Positions 30,762 through 43,225 of a DNA stretch of 64,000 nt are shown piece after piece (the first letter of the stretch is position 1; the number at the start of each line of letters is the position of its first letter). The stretch covers positions 1-64,000 of the forward strand of contig MSJI02000954.1 in the NCBI GenBank assembly GCA_001931905.2. Direction: 5' to 3'. Under the pieces are notes generated by a model, which worked only from the letters and a program-made list of their open reading frames with translations, was not told where the DNA came from and ran no database searches. The DNA is from Cladosporium sp. IMV 00045 (Eukaryota > Ascomycota > Dothideomycetes > Cladosporiales > Cladosporiaceae). The position numbers were made by a program, and so were the translations under genes.

Positions 30762-33700
30762 ATGGCTCGTAAATCGCAGCGACTCTCCGCTGGGACGGCA
30801 AGCATCGCACCGCCCGCTCATAAGCGTGCTGCTTCCAATACATCACTACCGGGCACAGACACCAAAAAGTCCAAGACGAAGAAGGCTACACCGACAAAGA
30901 GCCAGTATTTCCCAAAGGCGGCCAACGAACAGGACCAAGATCTGTCAGAGGACAACGCCAACGAGGACGAGGACGAAGACTTTTCGTCCGCCCCAGAGGA
31001 TGACCTCTCAGCTTATGGCTCAGCAGCTGACTCAGAGCATGGGGACGATGATGAAGACGACAACGACGGTGAATACGAAAGTGAGATCGAGGAGCCAAAG
31101 TCACGCAGAAAGTCCACCTCAAAGAAGTCTGGAGCGATTACGTCTACAAAATCTTCCGGCGGTGGTGAGCTGTGGCGTGAAGGCGTCAAGACTGGGCTTG
31201 GACCAGGCCAACAAGTCATCATCAAGAAACCAAAGGCTAGACCGGCAGGAAAATGCCATACAGCGACGATACGATCCATCCGAATACTCTACTCTTCCTC
31301 AAGGATCTCAAGGGCAACAACAACCGGGAATGGCTGAAAAGTGAGTACCCTTCCTTCTCCGCTCCATCTCTTTTCTTCTCTGTGCATGTCCATCACAATT
31401 TGGTGGCTACCTGAAATCCTCTGCCAGATGCTTGATAAGCCTGCATGTTAGTGAGTGATGTCCCTGCGGTTGTACAAATTACCAAACCTCCCGACTGCAC
31501 ATGGGCGAGTTGAGAGCCATCAAATTCCTGCACCCAGCTTCTTTGGTCCCGTGATGTTTAGCTCATGCTGTCGCCCGTGTGCTGTGCGACACACCACTAC
31601 GGCATTCCTTCATCCTGCAATAGACTAATTCAGAAGCAGTGCACGATCCCGATTTCAGGCAGTCTGAGAAAGACTGGTTTTCATTTGTGGAAAAGCTAAC
31701 CGAGCGACTCGTTGAGATCGACGACACCGTGCCAGAGCTGCCGGTGAAGGACGTTGTGAGTTGTCACTGTCTGCACCTCATCGGCTGGAGAGGGAGGGTG
31801 TTCACTGACGGCTCAGATCTTCCGCATTTATCGCGACGTGCGGTTTTCCAAAGATCCCACCCCATACAAGGTATGTTCCTTTCTACTTGGTGCTAGGCAT
31901 TCGGCCCGCGGGCGTATCGGTCACCGCCTCGCCCCTCCCACAGGAGACGTGCAGCGTGCCGCATGAAGCCGTGCGCTACTTTACATACACACATATTGCA
32001 TGTTTTCCGCTAACGCACGCGCCGTCACAGCCCTTCTTCTCAGCTGCATGGTATGCCCCTCTACCCCAGTCAAAGTGTTACGCCATCAGTGAACCTCGCT
32101 AAGAGTCCACTTGCAGGTCCCGCACTGGGCGGAAAGGCCCGTATGCTCATTACTACGTGCAGGTCTCCCCGGAAGAGACCTTCGTCGGTAAGTGAATGTT
32201 TGCTTTCTGTCACGTGCACCTCGGTGGATTCGAGCCAAGCTGCACTGTTACTACTACATGTCTACCGCTGTATGTAGGCCAAACAGCTACGGCGAGGGAT
32301 CTCACCAGACTCTAGATGAATCAGTGAATATGATCAGGTAGCAAATTGCGAGCATGTGATCATCGATGCTGGAGAGCGACAAGGTGTTCGTCACAAGGCG
32401 GGCACTGCATGGCGAAGGCGTGTCGCAGCGCTACATGTCACTTGGTGTTGTCAATACCTCTTTGAGAGTACTGCTTGCCTTGATCTACCCGTCAAAGGCA
32501 CTTGCGCACATTGAATGTCGCTATCTCTACCTCTACGAATTCACAGTCCTGTTGTAGGTGGCTTCTTCGAGGCGCGGCTACGACAGCTCGTGGATTCGGT
32601 GTGGCTATTGAAAAGCCAGCAGATCACGCGCAGTCATCGCGGTTCTCCTGGAATGGTTCTACTGCTTGCTGTAGATAGCTATTGTTCGACAGAGACTGAG
32701 CTCGTGCGTCAGCACTGGAAACCAGCTGACAAGTCTGGACAGGTGGTGGACTTTGGCACCCAGAGGCCGCTCCGACAGCGACCATGCGCCGCGCCATTGA
32801 CCGACGCTCGCGTCAGTTGAAAGACGTCCTTCTGGATGAGAAGCTGCGCAAAGAGTTCCTCAAAGGAGCGCCCAAGAACGACGTCAAGGTGGTCGAGGCC
32901 TTCGTGGCTGCCAACGCAAGCAATGCATTGAAAACGCGTCCGAAGGTGAGTTATTCAAGTATTTTCCTTGCTTTTGTATTTGTTCGCAGCATCAGGAATA
33001 TGCTCGTGTTCGTCTCGCCGTCGAATGTCTTGAAGCGTCGGGGTCGTGAATGGAAAGGGCCGACCGGTTGTGTGAACGGCCCCTGCATTCGCTCGACTTG
33101 AGCACGATGCGAGGCATTCAGTATGCATTGTGAACGTGAGCATCCGCTGTGGATGATCGAGGCCCCTTCTAACACGCGTGTCGATGATCTCGAGGATGCT
33201 GTTCGGTGATGCGAAGCGTTCTCTTCCGACCGTGTGTGCTTCACTTCACAATGACCAGCATCGTTGGGCTTCGCATCGGAAGGAATTGACCAGCAACTGC
33301 ATCTTGCACCTGCAGGTACTTCCCGAGTAACGGCGGGCTGCCTGGACTGCACTTGTTGCTCACGTTCAAGACTTGGTTCGTCTGTCAGAGCGGTCGGGTC
33401 CCCTAGGCTTCTTCCTGGGGATGCATCCCGCTCTTGCCATTCACACCCGCCCGCAGCGGCGACGGGCCTTCCAGGGGGTTCCTGCCGCTGCCCAGAAGGA
33501 TCCTAGGCAAAACGGCTCATGATCGATTGCGACCTCATCCCTGACATGCGCGTCCGACGCCCTCGTCAACAACGCTACCCACACGCTGCGATACATACGC
33601 GGCGTCTCTTGGGCTGCCCGACGTCTTCGCGGAGCCACCAAGCCTACGCCTGCCCACATGGCGGCAAAACTTCTTCCAACCGGTCGCTCAACTGGAATGC

Positions 33701-34628
33701 TGCGCAATCTCAACTTGGGTACTGCGAAGTCTGGTACTGGAACAGCCGGCTCTAACTCAAACGACTCGGGTCCCGGCGCTTGCCCGCCGTCCACGGCGCG
33801 TTCCTTTGCCAGCATCCGTGCAGTCGAAGCGATCCCAGGTCCTTGATGCCTGATGCTTGCAAGTTCCTGCAGCCCTCCGGTTTGCGGCACATGTACCCCA
33901 TACATCATAGCACCAAGTTGTGGCTATCACGATCCGCACATATCACCGAGGGCGGCTTTCTCCATTCATCGACCCGCGAATTTGAGCTCACACCCTCACG
34001 CTTGACGGAACTTCATTGCTTTGGTTGCCAGTCACGCGCTATTGACAGAAGCTGACGAGGGATCCTAGGGTTACGACGCGGACCATCCAGACATTGATTT
34101 GTTGCGGCTGAGGAACTTCACCATTGGTAGAAGTCTGACCGAAGACGAGGTTGTTGGCGCGGGTGGCCTCGATCGCGTTTCGGAGCTACTCGGCTGCCTG
34201 AAACCCTTTGTGAGTAGTAACCACGTTTCCCCCACCATTACCATGGCACGCAGCAAAGTCAAAGTTGGCTGCTGATGCTCACGTCTCGCGTGCCGCTGCA
34301 AGGGCATAAAGAGCCGCGAATAGACGTTGACAGCAGCAGCCAACGACTCGTCGCGAAATTGAAAATGCCAGGATGGATTGGTTGAGAGATCTTCTCTGGG
34401 TCCTGGGCTGGCAAGTCGCGTGAGAGCGTTGTGTCTTGGCGACAAAAGAAAAATGATCCATCGATTGTTGAATCGTGCAACAGTAGCCGTGTGATCGCTA
34501 ACCTCCTTCTTCCGCAGATCACATACCTCAACTCTGTGGTGATGCCCGATGATCCAGAATCCGAGAGTGATGAGGACGATTCTGAAGAATCTTCCTCTGG
34601 GGATGAAAGTGACGCATCGCAAGGCTAG
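30762..34628 (+). CDS. DUF2461-family protein with eight exons, long introns and an apparent frameshift
   Basis: Exons by splice sites and phase: 30762-31340, 31640-31755, 31817-31870, 32031-32050, 32117-32187, 32743-32945, 34069-34209 and 34518-34628, about 431 aa. The N-terminal ~160 residues are basic then very acidic. The DUF2461 domain follows: HPNTLLFLKDLKGNNNREWL, DVRFSKDPTPYKPFFSAAW, GRKGPYAHYYVQVSPEE, GGLWHPEA, RRAIDRRS and LRNFTIGRSLTEDEVV. An acidic tail ends in SDASQG. Two oddities: around 31251 one base appears missing (KARPAGK continues only in the next frame as PYSDDTIHPN), and introns 1, 3, 5, 6 and 7 are 299, 160, 555, 1123 and 308 bp, against 61 and 66 bp for the other two. 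Exon 4 is only 20 nt. Function of DUF2461 is unknown; nuclear or cytosolic location cannot be read. Confidence 0.72.
32946..34068 (+). other. 1.1-kb intron of the DUF2461 gene
   Basis: It begins GTGAGT and ends CCTAG, and the flanking exons join in phase (RPK-GYDADHPDIDLL). It is about 20 times the usual intron length in this window. Open frames inside it on both strands show no family resemblance. An old insertion is a possible origin. Confidence 0.6.
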
Positions 34629-37600
34629 AGGTGGCTGTAATCGAGACGCGTGCGCTGTTTGTTGGTCCGTGATGAGTTGGTGATGGTGGTACAGCTCACG
34701 TGTATCAAACCCTTACGATCCTACAACGGCCAACTATAGTGAGACACATTAAGCTTTGACATGCCTGCTGTTTACTGTCTCATTATTGTAATGAGACGAT
34801 TCAAGGCATCCCCAGTCACGGTGAATCTCGCCAATTCGAGAGGCTGGCAGGTTCAAATGATGGTGTCAAGAGGTGTTGTACCTATGTCTTGTCGATTATT
34901 ATCATATCGCAGGCGGGTAACCACACAATGCATATTGAACTTCCCTTGCCAACCATGGTTTATTTTTTATTTTTGTTTTTGTTTTTTCACACTCCCCGAG
35001 TCGATGCAATTAGACACCTCGAGGGCGTGAGATGACGGAGCCGCACATAAGTTAGTACAGCGCATGGTTGGATGTTCGTGCCGATCTCAGCATATTACAA
35101 AATTTCCCAGCCCTCCTGCATGTCAAGGAGCGCCAGCGATAGCAGGATTAGTATGCCACACCACGCCGAGCTGATCAGCCCATATCATGCGGGAACAAAC
35201 ACGTCAGATATGGCCATTTGCGTTGAGGAGTGCATGTGCTTGCGACGTTGGCGGGCTGAAGAATGGAGGTGGCACACCACAACAAACAGAGGTACTGACA
35301 ACGCATACAGCACCCTCGCATTCAGAAACAACACCATGCCAGTTATGCAATGCACTCTGCGTGTGTGCGGCGCCCATATTGCTGACGGCGGGCGATGCGA
35401 AATGAGCACTCGAGGCACCAATTGGCGAGCCGCGGGTTGTCGGACTAAGCTCGACATCTCATGCTGCACTTGCTGCAAGTCGTTTAGCCGGGCGGGCACG
35501 ACGGATACCTGCATGACTTTCAGGTCAGGTGACTTGAGACCGGTGTGCACTGTTGCCGAAGCGGGTGGCGCATCGGTCGATGCCGCTGCAGAATGATAGT
35601 TGCAGCATATGCAACAGGCCACCCCTGCCTTACGCCACCAGCCGCTTCTCTTGATCTTCTCTACCTTCGGCCTCCGTGCCGCTCCGCCGCGCCTTTTTCG
35701 ATCGCGTGGCGGCGTCATGAACGTCTGCTGGCGACCCTTAGCGGGACCCCGTCATCATCCTTGACAACTCTCCGCTGGGAGGTGTGAGAAGGAGTGTGGA
35801 ACGATGTTGCACTTGCCAGCAGAGCTGCTGACTTGGCTTGACTCGCGGTTATTTCCGTTATATTGACCTCGGCCATGAAGTCTAAAGTACCGTTGTTTTG
35901 CGTGCTTTTAAGCCGTGCACTCTGCATTGGCTCCGGTCCGAGGGCTGCAAAGGAGGGTCCAGCTGCCTCGAGGACATACGGAGCAGACTGGCGTCTGCAA
36001 TAGAGCGGTCTGCTGCAGATGGCTGACTCGCACAGCTCGCCAGTTCTGCGCAGGCGTGGCCCGCACCGGCCGTCAGCGCGCCGCAGTGTTTGTGCGCAAC
36101 AACGCCAACTACGAACGACAGGAATCCAGACGCAGAACCGGTTGAACAGCGATGTTGCCTTGCGCGTGCATTTGATGATGGCGCTTGTGTAGCGATCCAG
36201 TTGCGTGGTAGCGATGCTCTTCAACATCGGCACGAGCAGGCATCGATCGCAGTGATAACGTTTAGCAATGATGCCTGTCACTAGTTCGAGCTCCCCAACC
36301 GCTGCCGCCGCGATGGTCTTTGCTATAGCTTCTTCCTGCATATAAATCGGCCCTTGCTGGGCGTGAGCCACTGGGTGTCGCGACGCAAAGCCGAGCTGCC
36401 GTCTTGAAGGACGAGGGTGGCACCAAATGATCAGCGACAATTGCGCGTTTGGTGCACAGCCGTCATCGAGGCAAGGAAGTGTCGATGGCGCCTGCAGGTA
36501 TGTGCAGTAGAGTGTACTATGTACATCTACGGGTATATGCACAGGTTCCACAAGGTCCGTGACGTGGAGTTTTCAAGATGCATCGGCGCGGCTATCCACA
36601 CCCTGCGTTTGAATTGCGCACGAAAGTGTCAACGCGCCGTGCCGATACCGCCTGTTTTGCAGGCGAGTATGTGCAACAAACAGGTTGGAGCAAGTAGGTT
36701 TTGGCTCCAGAGTGGCAGGCTCGGGATCGAGAATGCGATGAAATGTGACAGATAGCATTGCTGGTATATGCCGACGGTACCACGACGGGCATGCAGACGC
36801 TGTTTCGTCGATGCGTGTGCAACTTCGCATGTGTAGAGAGAAGGCATGCTGTTGTTTCGTTATAGTGTATAAGATCTGCCAGATGGGTCTGCTCGTGGTG
36901 TTGGAAGGTTCACATGTGCGCACGGCTCTCATCTTCGAACGACCACCATTCCGATCCACTCCAGGAGCCTTCTGCATGCCATTGATGCTGTCCCGTATAC
37001 TCAATTGATAGAACAAGGTCAACTCCAGAATAGCAACTCCGATATCTTGATATTGAAGTGGTTCGCATCGGCTCATCCCGTCGAGGGAAGGCACGTTTCC
37101 GGACCTCACCTCTTGGACAACAAACAGAACAGCCGGCGTGCCAACACCCAGATATACACCTCGGGACAATTGAATCAGGACCAAGGTTGTGGTGTCGGCT
37201 CCGAGGCCCAAAAAAGTGAGTTAGACTGTAAATCTGCATCTCCATTCATCTTTTCAAAGCAAGCATCCTTGCCAGCATGATGTCAGATAAACGTCTCAGA
37301 ATATCATAGTAACTCTATTCCAGCCCCGGATCTATTGCCCGGAAGGGAAACAGGAAGGTCATTTGCGACTCCTGCCACCTCAGAGCCACTACGGTGCAAT
37401 TTTTTGATACCTCAAGCAAAAAGGCCCTTCTGTGTACTGCATACATCTTCGCAACTTTGCAACGAAGCGGAGCGGGCACCGGCACCAAACACGAAGGGGG
37501 CGGTGACTGGCAATACGAGACTGGCGAAGAAGCAGCACGCTACTGCTTTACAGGGTGTCCTCGCTATCTCGGCTGCGTACGCCTGGATATCCTCCGCCGA

Positions 37601-38929
37601 CAACCAGGGTTGGCCGAACTAAGCAGGGAGGCCACGCGACGCTTGGGTGGCGAGGCGTGTACTGCGGGCCTTTGCGCGCTGTCCGGCCGAAGACGCAGAT
37701 CTCAAGCACTCTCAATTTTATGATTGGTTGAGAGCAGTTCCATTAATTTCAGTGGAGGTCAGCTCGACCGCCGGCCTCTTCCAGCGGCATCATTCCCACC
37801 GTCTTTACCTTTGCTTCGACCACCGGTGTCGATCCACTTTCGACGAATCAAATCGCAGAAGAGCACAATCTGACACAAGTCGCCACGTTTGAGGTGGGTT
37901 GCGAACCAGATATACCCAGGTCGTCGTCGTTCAGGCTAACTCGCAACAGGCCTCCATTTGCAGAGCCGGACGGGAAGCTCGGGATTTCAACGCGTGTAAG
38001 CGAAAGGCTAAGCAGCAGTGGGCCCCGTCGCCAACAGCCAGCGAGCCGTTCACGCCACTGCAGCTCGGCAGCTAGGCTACTGTACGTTGGCACGCACGCG
38101 CAAAGTACAGACTACTGTACAGTAGCGTCAGCGTCGAAGGAAGGAGAGCACGAACACAGAAAGCCGCTCTCATCGCACCACTTGCTCCAGGCGTGAGCCA
38201 GGGCTAGCTCAAGGGCGGTCGTCAGAGGAGCGGAGCGCTGCGTCGGCTCGCTAGCAGACCGGCGGAAAAAAAGTCTCTGTGCCATCTCGCCGTGGCTCTT
38301 GCCGTCGGACGGGCGTGCGCCTTAAGGAAGAAGCCAGCGCCTCGCCAACCCCACTGCCTTCTTCCCTCCCGCGTCGTTTACCAACCTCTTGGGAACCCCG
38401 ACTGATGCTGCACGCGTGAAACGTCTGCGACAAACAAACCGCTACTCGACAAGACAGAGTTTGTGGTGTGCGTGCAAAAGTGAGAGGTGCGCTACTGCTG
38501 ACCCTCTGCTTCACTTTGCGAGCTGCTGCTGCATCATCGTCATCCTACGCCCGCGTCATCTTCCTCTTCTCTTTTTCTTTCTCAGCTGCCAACTGCTGCC
38601 GCCACCACCACCACCACCACTTGTTACACGCGCGCCCTTCGCCTATCTGCCTGCTTGCCTGATTGCTTGCTCGCCTGCCTGCCTGCTTGCATCGTCCACT
38701 TGCAGCCTGCTTTGCTTTACTGGCTCGTGTCTTGCATTGAAATACCGCGCCTCTTACGGGCCAGTCCGCGCTTCCGTCCCTGTACGACTCGATCAACACC
38801 GTCACGCCTGCATCTGCCCTTGCGCGCTGGACATTTTATCGACAATCATATAGATCGTTTGGCCTGTTGCACCGCGCCGCGCCTTTTCTCGTCGCGTTCC
38901 GCGTCGTCGCCTGGTCGCACGCCACCATC
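34629..38929. other. Long gene-poor interval
   Basis: 4.3 kb without a supported gene. Open frames of up to 278 codons exist on both strands (35185-35718 minus, 35715-36551 minus, 36573-37211 minus) but have no recognisable domain, and those I checked at the start begin with non-ATG codons. Low-complexity CAC and CTT/TGC stretches at 38500-38700 precede the Zn2Cys6 gene and may be its 5' UTR. Some of the interval could be old transposon debris or a long regulatory region; I cannot show either. Confidence 0.4.
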
Positions 38930-40515
38930 ATGAGCAACATGAATTACCAGCAACCAGCTGGCACTCCGCAATGGAACCCGAACCCGCCGCCTGCACCACC
39001 GCAGCAGCAGACTCCAACTTCTCAGGCACCGCCACCTGCGCAACCGCAACAACCTCAGCAACAACAACAACCGCCTCCGCCGCAACAACCGCAACAACAG
39101 CAGCCTCCGCCGCAGCCTCAACAGCAGCCATGGTCGCCGCAGCCTCAGAATGGCCAGTATGCACCCCGGCCCAATCAAGTAAGTGCCCCGCCAAGACCAA
39201 GCCTGCATGCTGCGTAACTGTGAACATTTCCTTCTTTCCCCACAACATTGCACACCTTCTTCCCCATCCTCTAGTCGAGCGATATCCCGAAAAAGCGAGC
39301 CCGCTCATCATCGTCAAAATGGGCGCGATCGATCCCCAGCTCGCGCAGCTGGCATCCGAGGACGCTAATGCTGATGCGACCAAGCAGATTCCATCACTCT
39401 CACAAGCAGTCCCACCGCAGCCTCAGCATCCAGTATGTGCTATGTTGTAAACTCATCTGCGATCTTGAAATGCTAACAATTTATATAGCCCGTCATGCAG
39501 GACCCGTACCGTTCCCTACCGCCGCCCGCTCAAATGTACCCGGCCTACGGCCCGCCGATGGGATACGGCGCACCCGCTCAGCCCGCGCCGCGCCAGAGGA
39601 CCGCCATCGCATGCCGATACTGTAGGAGAAGGAAGGTACGTTCAACAACAATGCGATACGGTCTATAAATGACGCGTCGCATACAACCATAAATACGCGC
39701 AATACCTGCATGCCAGCGCGCGTCGCATGAGAGCTTGTATTGACGCGTCGCCAGATTCGCTGCTCCGGCTTCGATCAGTCCGAGGACGGACGCTGCACAA
39801 ATTGCCAACGCTTCTCCCAAGAATGTGTCTTCACTCCCGTCTCGGCCCAGACGCAGGCCTTTGTTCCAGCACACACGGTCTGGCGTGGACAGCAGCCTCC
39901 ACCCAACGCTCAGCTCTACGGTAAGACTCTATATTGCCTAGGAATTGGACATAACCTTGACTAACGCTCCAGAAGGGGCCTACGGTCAACCGCTGCCCCA
40001 CAACCAACAACAGCAGCAGCAACAGCAACAACGTGATGCCTATCCGCAAGGTCAACAGCAGCCCGGCCAGTATCCGCCACCTCCTCCAGGCTACCAGCAA
40101 CAACCGGGACAGCCTGTGTATCCTCAACCACCACAGCAAGGCACTCCTCCCCAGATGCAAGGCCAGCCCGGCGATCCAAACCGTAAGAGGCCCACCGACG
40201 AGCCGCACACCCCGACACTCCCTCCACCCAATCCCGGTGTCCAGGCCTCGTTGCCTCGCGACGGACAATACGCCTATCCAGATCCCGCAGTCCTCACGCC
40301 TTCAGTTGGTGAGTAAAAATAGAGACGTACTTCGTATAGTTCACTCTTACTAACTCAAAACGGACTTCGTAGCAAAAGAAGACGGAGACATGTCCGTGAT
40401 GAGCGATGGGATGCCGAAGATTCGCGAGAGAAACGGCGAGATGAAGGATGCTCAGACGCAGACAGACGACGAGCTTCTTCTCGCCATCATGCAGCCCAAG
40501 GAGCCGGTCGCATGA
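38930..40515 (+). CDS. Zn2Cys6 fungal transcription factor, Gln/Pro-rich
   Basis: Six exons: 38930-39178, about 39280-39432, 39489-39635, 39755-39920, 39973-40308 and 40373-40515, about 397 aa. The binuclear cluster is split by intron 3: ACRYCRRRK at the end of exon 3 joins IRCSGFDQSEDGRCTNCQRF and SQECVF, giving the C-x2-C-x6-C...C-x2-C-x6-C pattern with a basic recognition region. The N-terminus is strongly Gln/Pro-rich (PQQQQQ) and a second Gln/Pro-rich region lies in exon 5. The C-terminus reads AKEDGDMSVMSDGMPKIRER. A DNA-binding nuclear regulator is the clear inference; its targets are unknown. The acceptor of exon 2 (39280 used here, giving IVKMGAIDPQLAQLASEDAN) is the weakest join. 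Confidence 0.8.
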
Positions 40516-41221
40516 TACGCTTCCTAATACTGCCGAACGATGCGTTTCAGAGAATTGCTAACACTTTGGGACTTGACTTTTTCTTGCAAGGCGTTTATGC
40601 TTTTGGTGGCTTTCTCGAATTTCTATCTGTTTTCCAAGCGTCCTTCGCCACCGCTCTTGTCGCTGAGAGAGCTTGAGCTGTGGCTATATCCAGAACGAAT
40701 GATTCAAACCTGAGAACCCGGTCGGAGAATCGGTTGGTCTTTGGAAGTCGAGAGAGAGTAATTGCTAGTTTAAAAACTGTAAGATGTATGCGAAAACCAA
40801 CGACCTCGAACTTCCATTTGATCCCACACCTCCACCTTCAGTCTCCGCAACTTGCGACAACTTGCGACAACACCGTCTTCAACGTCCGTGAAGTCGAAGT
40901 CGACATAAACAATAATTGAGGCTGGAGGCTTCTCGGACCGTCCCTCTTTCGGGAGCGATCTCTGGGACCGAGGACCGCCTCACTGGTCTGGATGATTGTG
41001 AGGAACTTGGCTTTCGCGCGGCTGCGGCATGACGGCCCTACGCGCGCTTGTGGGGCGGCACGAGAGACAGCGTCACCACTTCATGTGGAAAGCTGAGAGA
41101 GTATGACGAAGTGTTCGAGTCGTTAAGGTGAGTTCACAAAATTGCGACGTCGGGTCTTGTGAAAGAGACACAACCCATTCTGACAGAAACATCACAGGGT
41201 ATTTTGTGACTCGAATCCAAA
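40516..41221. other. Intergenic
   Basis: 706 bp. A short direct duplication (CAACTTGCGA twice) lies near 40850-40867. Otherwise no feature; the promoter of the ASC-1-like gene should be here. Confidence 0.45.
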
Positions 41222-42946
41222 ATGGCAGCCTCTCTGGAAACATGGGCTGTTCCTCGCTTGCAGCAACTGCTACCGCTGGACGAAGATAGCTTGAAGCAAA
41301 TCATCACATACACGGACACTCTGCCGAAGGATGTAGCGGCCGAGCACCTGAAGAACATGCTCGGAGACTCACCGCAGGCGTTCGAGTTCATCTCAAGCTT
41401 CAACATGAGGCGTCAGAAACCACCAGGCGATGCAGCACCGAAACCGCCAGCACAGCAGAGCGGTCGTTCAAACAATGCTACGCCGCGCACAGCATCGCCG
41501 GCGTCGGGGGCAGATGTACCGAGAGCAAATCCTAGACAGAAGAAGAAGAAGGCGAACATCCATGCGCTTCCGGCACGGCAGATCGAGGACTATGGGAACG
41601 TGAGCGGCGCCTATCGAAAACGCCAGGATGAAGACGAGTACAAACCAAAGCCTCCCAGGCAGAGTCACAAGCAGCAGGTGGCGGACAACTTGGCTCTTCG
41701 CGAGAAACCTGATGCGACGCAAATGCCTCTCATCACAGACACGGCGGCACCAAACACGAAACCGTCTCCTCGACCACCGCCTTCGGCCGCTGGACAGTTG
41801 ATTTCTGATGCTCTTGCACCGCCCGCGAAGAAGAGCTCCGCGTCCTCTTCAAGGAACGGCAGCCCAGCGCCAAAGACAAAGGTAAACATCTCAGGCGGCA
41901 CAGCAATGCACGGCGCCTCCACCGCCCTCTCCGATCTCGACTCCGCCATCCGCTCGCTAGAAATCCAAACAAACCCCTCTCTCGCCTCAGACTCGCCCGC
42001 AGACCTCAAAAAGCGACAATGCAACTGCATGGCGACACGCCACCCCCTACTCGAGATCGCGCCCAACTGCATGTCGTGCGGCAAAGTCATCTGCCTCAAG
42101 CAAGGCCTCGGCCCATGCACCTTCTGCAACACGCCCATCATCTCCTCGGACGAAATCACCAAAGTCCTCCGCATTCTCAAAGACGAGCGCGGCGAGGAGA
42201 AAATGAAAGCCAACAACGCCACGCACAAGCGCGCCGAAGTGGCCTCAGGAAAAGCCCGCGCCTTCACCGGCCGCGAATTCCTCTCCCAAACAAGCTCAAG
42301 CAAACCCTCCCCCCTCTCCTCCACCCCGGCGTCCGAAGACGAAGACTCCAGCTCCGCAGCCGCCAAGGACGCCGCCAAAGCGCACCGCGACAAGCTCCTC
42401 ACCTTCCAAGCCAACAATGCGCGCCGCACGCAAATCCACGACGAAGCGGCCGACTACGACCTCCCCTCTTCGGGGACAAGCATGTGGGCGAGCCCGCAGG
42501 AGCGTGCGCAGCAGTTGAAGAAACAGCAGCGGATGCTGCGCGAGATGGAGTGGAGTGCGAGACCGGAGTACGAGAAGCGCCAGATGGTCGCGAGTATTGA
42601 TTTGAAAGGTGGGAGGGTCGTAAGGCGCATGGCGGAGGTGGAGAAGCCGAGTTTCAACGAGACTGGGGATGATAGTGAGGCGGATGAGGAGAGTGGATTT
42701 CAGACGCCGGCGCCGGAGGGTGGGAGGGACGAGGGCGCTTTTAGTAATAATCCTTTGGTGGGCACGATGGTCAGGCCGAAGGCCAGGGAGGATAAGGGTA
42801 AGCACCCCGAGAGGGAGAAGGAGAGTACGTGGCGGAGGGTGCAGATGGACGAGGATGATAATGAAGGTTGGATTTTGGATGGTGGCACTTACGGAGGGAG
42901 GATTGAGGGGAGGGTTTTGGGCGATGAGGAGCATGCCTTCGGTTAG
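41222..42946 (+). CDS. ASC-1/TRIP4-like zinc-finger protein (Rqt4 orthologue candidate)
   Basis: A single-exon gene, 574 aa. The zf-C2HC5 finger spans about residues 262-306: KKRQCNCMATRHPLLEIAPN, then CMSCGKVICLKQG and GPCTFCNTPI, which is diagnostic of the activating signal cointegrator-1 family. The N-terminal helix region (MAASLETWAVPRLQQLLPLD, ITYTDTLPKDVAAEHLKNMLG) fits the CUE-like part of fungal Rqt4. In yeast, Rqt4 is part of the ribosome quality control trigger complex that splits collided ribosomes. Long Ser/Ala/Lys-rich linkers follow and the C-terminus reads EGWILDGGTYGGRIEGRVLG. Confidence 0.85.
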   Translation: MAASLETWAVPRLQQLLPLDEDSLKQIITYTDTLPKDVAAEHLKNMLGDSPQAFEFISSFNMRRQKPPGDAAPKPPAQQSGRSNNATPRTASPASGADVPRANPRQKKKKANIHALPARQIEDYGNVSGAYRKRQDEDEYKPKPPRQSHKQQVADNLALREKPDATQMPLITDTAAPNTKPSPRPPPSAAGQLISDALAPPAKKSSASSSRNGSPAPKTKVNISGGTAMHGASTALSDLDSAIRSLEIQTNPSLASDSPADLKKRQCNCMATRHPLLEIAPNCMSCGKVICLKQGLGPCTFCNTPIISSDEITKVLRILKDERGEEKMKANNATHKRAEVASGKARAFTGREFLSQTSSSKPSPLSSTPASEDEDSSSAAAKDAAKAHRDKLLTFQANNARRTQIHDEAADYDLPSSGTSMWASPQERAQQLKKQQRMLREMEWSARPEYEKRQMVASIDLKGGRVVRRMAEVEKPSFNETGDDSEADEESGFQTPAPEGGRDEGAFSNNPLVGTMVRPKAREDKGKHPEREKESTWRRVQMDEDDNEGWILDGGTYGGRIEGRVLGDEEHAFG

Positions 42947-43225
42947 ATGGCTGTGTCTTCCCTGTTCTGTGTGGGTTTGATTGGAGTGGCTGTGGCTGAG
43001 TTACACGAGCTCGACGACGTACTGAATGATAAGAACCGAGGCCATGGAGTGGCCAAAATAGGACCCAAAGGGTGTTATGGCATATATGACATGAAAAGAT
43101 GCCACGCCGAAAAAGTTCGCAAAGAATCGTTAGACTTGCCCGTTCTGACATAGCCAGTAAGCCCACGCAAGCGAGAACGAATACATTTCAGCAACCCTCT
43201 GCCTCAATCCCTTATGCTCAGTTCC

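Noticed and set aside
35715..36551. A 278-codon minus-strand open frame.
   Set aside because: No recognisable domain; composition resembles translated GC-rich non-coding DNA, and competing open frames exist on the opposite strand.
36573..37211. A 212-codon minus-strand open frame with a hydrophobic start.
   Set aside because: It begins with a TTG rather than ATG, has no splice context and no family resemblance.
37550..37660. A second 5S-like or other structural RNA near CTAAGCAGGGAGGCC.
   Set aside because: Apart from a short resemblance, none of the 5S conserved blocks or terminal helix is present.
38620..39130. CAC and CAG/CAA tracts as a possible repeat array of interest.
   Set aside because: The CAC run is a simple microsatellite, and the CAG/CAA tract encodes the Gln-rich N-terminus of the Zn2Cys6 protein, which is common in this class.
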